Source: a virus. From it: DNA of 26,025 nt. Each line of letters starts with the position of its first letter. Position 1 is the stretch's first letter. Position numbers and translations under genes: made by a program. Under the pieces are notes generated by a model that made no database searches, had not been told where the DNA came from, and saw nothing but the letters and a program-made list of their open reading frames with translations. Below, in pieces: positions 23,886 to 26,025 of the stretch. The stretch lies in IMG/VR virus record IMGVR_UViG_3300030389_002260, positions 1 to 26,025 of that record; one strand, 5' to 3'.

Positions 23886-24258
23886 TATTATTTGTGGTTA
23901 CTTTTCTATAATACACAACCACGTCTTTTAATTCTGTAATATATCTTTTTATCTCTTGCATATTGTATGCCATAATCTCATAATCCGGTATTGTCATAGC
24001 CAAGAATACTAATTCACCTTCTTGTTTTTCTATCTTTGCAAGCTGTTCTTCCCAATTATCAGGAGTAATTGCGATCCACTCTGGTTGTTTAAGATCTATT
24101 TCCCTAGGCATGATAGGTTGAACTATTTGCCTTTCGATAGGTTTAGCAGAGACTTGTATTTGTTTAGTCGGTAATAGACTGCAACTGCAAGCCATTATCA
24201 AGACCATCAACAGTGGTGCTGATTTTCTCAATATCTTCCATGATGTGTTTTGTGCCAT
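23878..24258 (-). CDS. Outer-membrane spanin-like lipoprotein, 126 aa
   Basis: The N terminus has basic residues (K8, R11, K12), a hydrophobic core and the sequence LLMVLIMACSC, whose IMAC fits a lipobox with C24 as the lipidated cysteine. Downstream is a conserved-looking block PREIDLKQPEWIAITPDN and a second part ending YITELKDVVVYYRKVTT, a pattern I have seen in cyanophage and marine phage lysis regions. It overlaps the i-spanin-like gene by 95 bases in another frame, the architecture typical of Rz/Rz1-type pairs. AAGGAAG lies seven bases before the ATG. At 126 residues it is longer than a classic Rz1, and it might instead be a separate conserved lipoprotein. Confidence 0.7.
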   Translation of the reverse strand: MAQNTSWKILRKSAPLLMVLIMACSCSLLPTKQIQVSAKPIERQIVQPIMPREIDLKQPEWIAITPDNWEEQLAKIEKQEGELVFLAMTIPDYEIMAYNMQEIKRYITELKDVVVYYRKVTTNNNE

Positions 24259-24559
24259 TATTTATCTTCCTTTCCATTTCTATTGGATCAGCTAATATTT
24301 TAGAAGCTAATTCATAATTTTGTATAAACTGTGTATACCTGTTAAGTTCTCTTTGTGCTTTTTGACTTTTAATATTAAGGTCTTGTAATTGTTGTGTTTG
24401 TAACTCGAAGTCTGCTTGTAAAGTTTTAATAGCTTCTTCTTGTGTTGCAACTGCACCCTCTAGGGCAGAATTATTAGCTTGTAATATTTGGTTTTGGTTA
24501 TATAAATAATAAGAAACAGCAAGCAAAACTAAAACTATACCTAATAAAACTTTACTCAT
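24164..24559 (-). CDS. Inner-membrane spanin-like (Rz-type) protein, 131 aa
   Basis: From the ATG at 24559 the protein starts MSKVLLGIVLVLLAVSYYLY, a single N-terminal membrane segment. A long periplasmic coiled coil follows (about residues 25-110), rich in Gln, Glu and Leu, and then a polar tail. This is the plan of an i-spanin such as lambda Rz. A longer frame from 24646 was rejected because it has no ribosome binding site and overlaps the upstream lipoprotein gene almost fully; a start at 24586 remains possible. The overlapping downstream lipoprotein supports a spanin pair that joins inner and outer membranes at lysis. Confidence 0.75.
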   Translation of the reverse strand: MSKVLLGIVLVLLAVSYYLYNQNQILQANNSALEGAVATQEEAIKTLQADFELQTQQLQDLNIKSQKAQRELNRYTQFIQNYELASKILADPIEMERKINNGTKHIMEDIEKISTTVDGLDNGLQLQSITD

Positions 24560-24755
24560 TATACATACACCAATTCCAAGCATCAGCATCCGAATATAAA
24601 AAAGCCTCACATTTTTTATATTTTTCTCGCCATTTATCAGAATCAAACTTATCGTTCCACTCTAAGCTAGAATCTTTTGCTATAGGTATAAATTTAGATG
24701 GTGTTGAACAACCTATACAAAATATACTAACCAGCAAGAGGGTTTTTATTTTCAT
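24552..24755 (-). CDS. Small lipoprotein, 67 aa
   Basis: A 67-residue protein with a lipoprotein signal, MKIKTLLLVSIFCIGCSTPS. The basic start, hydrophobic run and IGC16 fit signal peptidase II processing, although Cys at -3 is unusual. The mature part is short, with many aromatic and acidic residues and three cysteines (two after the lipid site). A good ribosome binding site (GAGGAAA) lies upstream. It is in the lysis block, between a membrane coiled-coil protein and the spanin-like gene. I do not recognise the family; a superinfection-exclusion or lysis accessory role would be a guess. Confidence 0.7.
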   Translation of the reverse strand: MKIKTLLLVSIFCIGCSTPSKFIPIAKDSSLEWNDKFDSDKWREKYKKCEAFLYSDADAWNWCMYNE

Positions 24756-25074
24756 CTTTTATTTCCTCTATTTTTTCTTCTAGACTTTTTATACTAGCTT
24801 TTATTGTAGCTATGTCTGTTTTTATTTCCGTAACGTCGGGAATAGATATATTATCTAATTCTTTTTCAAGAAAATCTACTGACGTTTCTATGCTTGCAAA
24901 ACGTTCTTCAATAATTTTTTGTGCGTCTTTAGTATCTCCTATTCCACCTATTTTAGCTTCTAGGTTATCAATCCTATTAACATACTGTGCTCCAGTCCAT
25001 CCGAATCCTGCTAATGTAGAAACTATGCCTACTAAAGCTATTAATTGTGTTGTTTTACTTTGTAACCAATCCAT
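24727..25074 (-). CDS. Membrane-anchored coiled-coil protein, holin-like candidate, 115 aa
   Basis: From the ATG at 25074 the protein starts MDWLQSKTTQLIALVGIVST, with one membrane segment at about residues 10-30. A long acidic coiled coil follows (about 33-110) with heptad-like Ile, Leu and Val positions, and a Pro-Leu-Ala-Gly end. The start is chosen because GGAG lies six bases upstream; a longer frame starting at 25086 would place the ATG before that site. The upstream stop codon is two bases away. It may be the holin that the signal-less lysozyme needs, since no other candidate is visible, or a second i-spanin-like protein. Topology alone cannot separate these. Confidence 0.7.
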   Translation of the reverse strand: MDWLQSKTTQLIALVGIVSTLAGFGWTGAQYVNRIDNLEAKIGGIGDTKDAQKIIEERFASIETSVDFLEKELDNISIPDVTEIKTDIATIKASIKSLEEKIEEIKDENKNPLAG

Positions 25075-25076
25075 TT

Positions 25077-26025
25077 TTATCTCCATATATTAGGCTGATC
25101 ATTAATCATGTTTTGTAAATTATTTATATTTGTGCTTGCATAATTATAAAAAGCATTTATATTATCATCTAAAACTATATTACTATAAATATCTTCAGAA
25201 CTATACCAAGACTGTTGGTCAGGTAAATTTAATTGTGTATATGTATTAAATTGTGGCACATAACCTATCAAGGCTACTAAACTTGATTCATCTCCATATT
25301 CTCCTGTAACTTGTTGTTCTTCTTGCATTTCTTCTTGTTGCTGTTCTATATTTTGTGCGATAATTTTATCAGCTATTTGATCTGCCTCTGATTGCGTCAT
25401 TACCCCACCAATAGCAGTATCTATTTCACCTTGAACGTTTTGAACTTGCACATCAGCCATAACTATTTCTGTTGTTCCATCTACAGATGCGATAGGTGTT
25501 ATACTTACACTAACGCTACCAACACCAGAACTCATAGATAAAACTTGATTATTTTGTGCAGTAGCACTTGCATATTGATCTGAAATACTAGGCGAACTAG
25601 ATGTGCTAATTCCTCCTGTAGAACTAGAACCACTATTGTTTGTGCTAATAGCTGAACTAACAACTCCTGATGAATTAGTCTGATTAGAAGAAGAACCATA
25701 ATTAACACTATTAGACGCTGTATTCAAAGCATTTTTTATAACTCTTAACGCTACAATTTTATTTTTATTTTTGATAGAAGATTCATTATTTTCAACTATT
25801 TCTAATTCTTCTATATTTTCTTCAATACTTTCTTCTTCTGTTTCTGTTACTATTTCTTCTTCTATAGGTTCTTCTATAACTTCTTCTTCAAGCTCATCTC
25901 TTTCAACAATTCTTTCTTCTCTAATTTCTTCTCTTATTTCTCTAGTTTCTTCTTCGAACCAATCATCAAGTTCTTCTATAGTATTAATCGCTAAGAAATT
26001 TTCAGGTTCTGTAAAATCTTCTACA
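25077..26025 (-). CDS. Partial Glu-rich/Ser-rich phage protein (5' end beyond window)
   Basis: The open frame is uninterrupted to the right edge, so the start lies outside the window; 315 codons are visible. The first 81 visible residues contain 34 Glu, in runs such as EEEVIEEPIEEE. A Ser/Asn/Gly-rich linker follows, then a Val/Ile-rich section (VSVSITPIASVDGTTEIVMA), a Gln/Glu coiled coil and a conserved-looking C terminus with LVALIGYVPQFNTYTQLNLP and NIVLDDN. The C-terminal pattern, GY-P-F--Y-----PD, resembles marine phage proteins coded near the lysis genes. No Met codon begins a convincing shorter gene; a TTG at 25727 is not credible because the coding bias continues upstream. The function is unknown. 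Confidence 0.75.
   Translation of the reverse strand, partial: VEDFTEPENFLAINTIEELDDWFEEETREIREEIREERIVERDELEEEVIEEPIEEEIVTETEEESIEENIEELEIVENNESSIKNKNKIVALRVIKNALNTASNSVNYGSSSNQTNSSGVVSSAISTNNSGSSSTGGISTSSSPSISDQYASATAQNNQVLSMSSGVGSVSVSITPIASVDGTTEIVMADVQVQNVQGEIDTAIGGVMTQSEADQIADKIIAQNIEQQQEEMQEEQQVTGEYGDESSLVALIGYVPQFNTYTQLNLPDQQSWYSSEDIYSNIVLDDNINAFYNYASTNINNLQNMINDQPNIWR

Noticed and set aside
25800-25960. ttc/tct-rich stretch as a CRISPR or tandem repeat array
   Set aside because: It is the reverse complement of Glu codons (gaa) in an open reading frame, with no regular repeat-spacer spacing.

Overview
This window looks like part of an AT-rich, double-stranded DNA phage genome of the marine, short-tailed (podovirus-like) kind found in ocean viromes, probably infecting an AT-rich marine bacterium such as an alphaproteobacterium of the SAR11/SAR116 sort. 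That assignment is an inference. It rests on the low GC, the packed gene layout, a replication block next to virion and lysis genes, and protein families I associate with marine phages (a Lys/Arg-rich DUF6321-like protein, a P22 gp10-like protein beginning with a FRPGINR motif, and a protein ending in a GPGT-SDDIP motif). I see no ribosomal RNA, tRNA, integrase, insertion sequence or CRISPR array. Both ends of the window cut through genes.

Nearly everything is on the minus strand and is transcribed from high to low coordinates. Positions 26025-20877 hold a lysis and host-takeover block: a Glu/Ser-rich protein cut by the window edge, a membrane-anchored coiled-coil protein, a small lipoprotein, an inner-membrane spanin-like protein overlapping an outer lipoprotein, a thermonuclease, a T4-type lysozyme, a large P22 gp10-like protein and a small fibre-like protein. 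A 109-base gap holding a folded leader precedes 20767-12414, which has the DUF6321-like basic protein and five further proteins, four of them large. These resemble internal or ejected virion proteins and are separated by -13 to +1 bases, most of them by -4 to +1.

The only plus-strand gene, an SNF2-type helicase (10981-12417), converges on the virion block with overlapping stop codons and diverges from the replication block. The replication block (10865-1) reads: three conserved phage proteins, an archaeo-eukaryotic-type primase, two small proteins, an AlkB-like dioxygenase and a UvrD-like helicase. After a good sigma70-like promoter come a methyltransferase, a protein resembling the thymidine-hypermodification family (aGPT-PPlase / 5-hmdU kinase helical domain), a thymidylate-synthase-family enzyme, a DUF1599/Nmad1-like protein, a family A DNA polymerase with Leu at the position equivalent to E. 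coli 762, a small zinc-ribbon protein and a partial helix-turn-helix-like protein.

The most interesting proposal is that the run from the methyltransferase to the polymerase (5140-268) is a DNA base-modification and replication cassette. The synthase homologue would make a modified pyrimidine nucleotide, the helical protein and perhaps the methyltransferase would act on it further, and a specialised polymerase would copy the DNA. The replication machinery is also unusual, pairing an AEP-type primase with SF1 and SF2 helicases, with no DnaB or T7 gp4-like helicase-primase in view.
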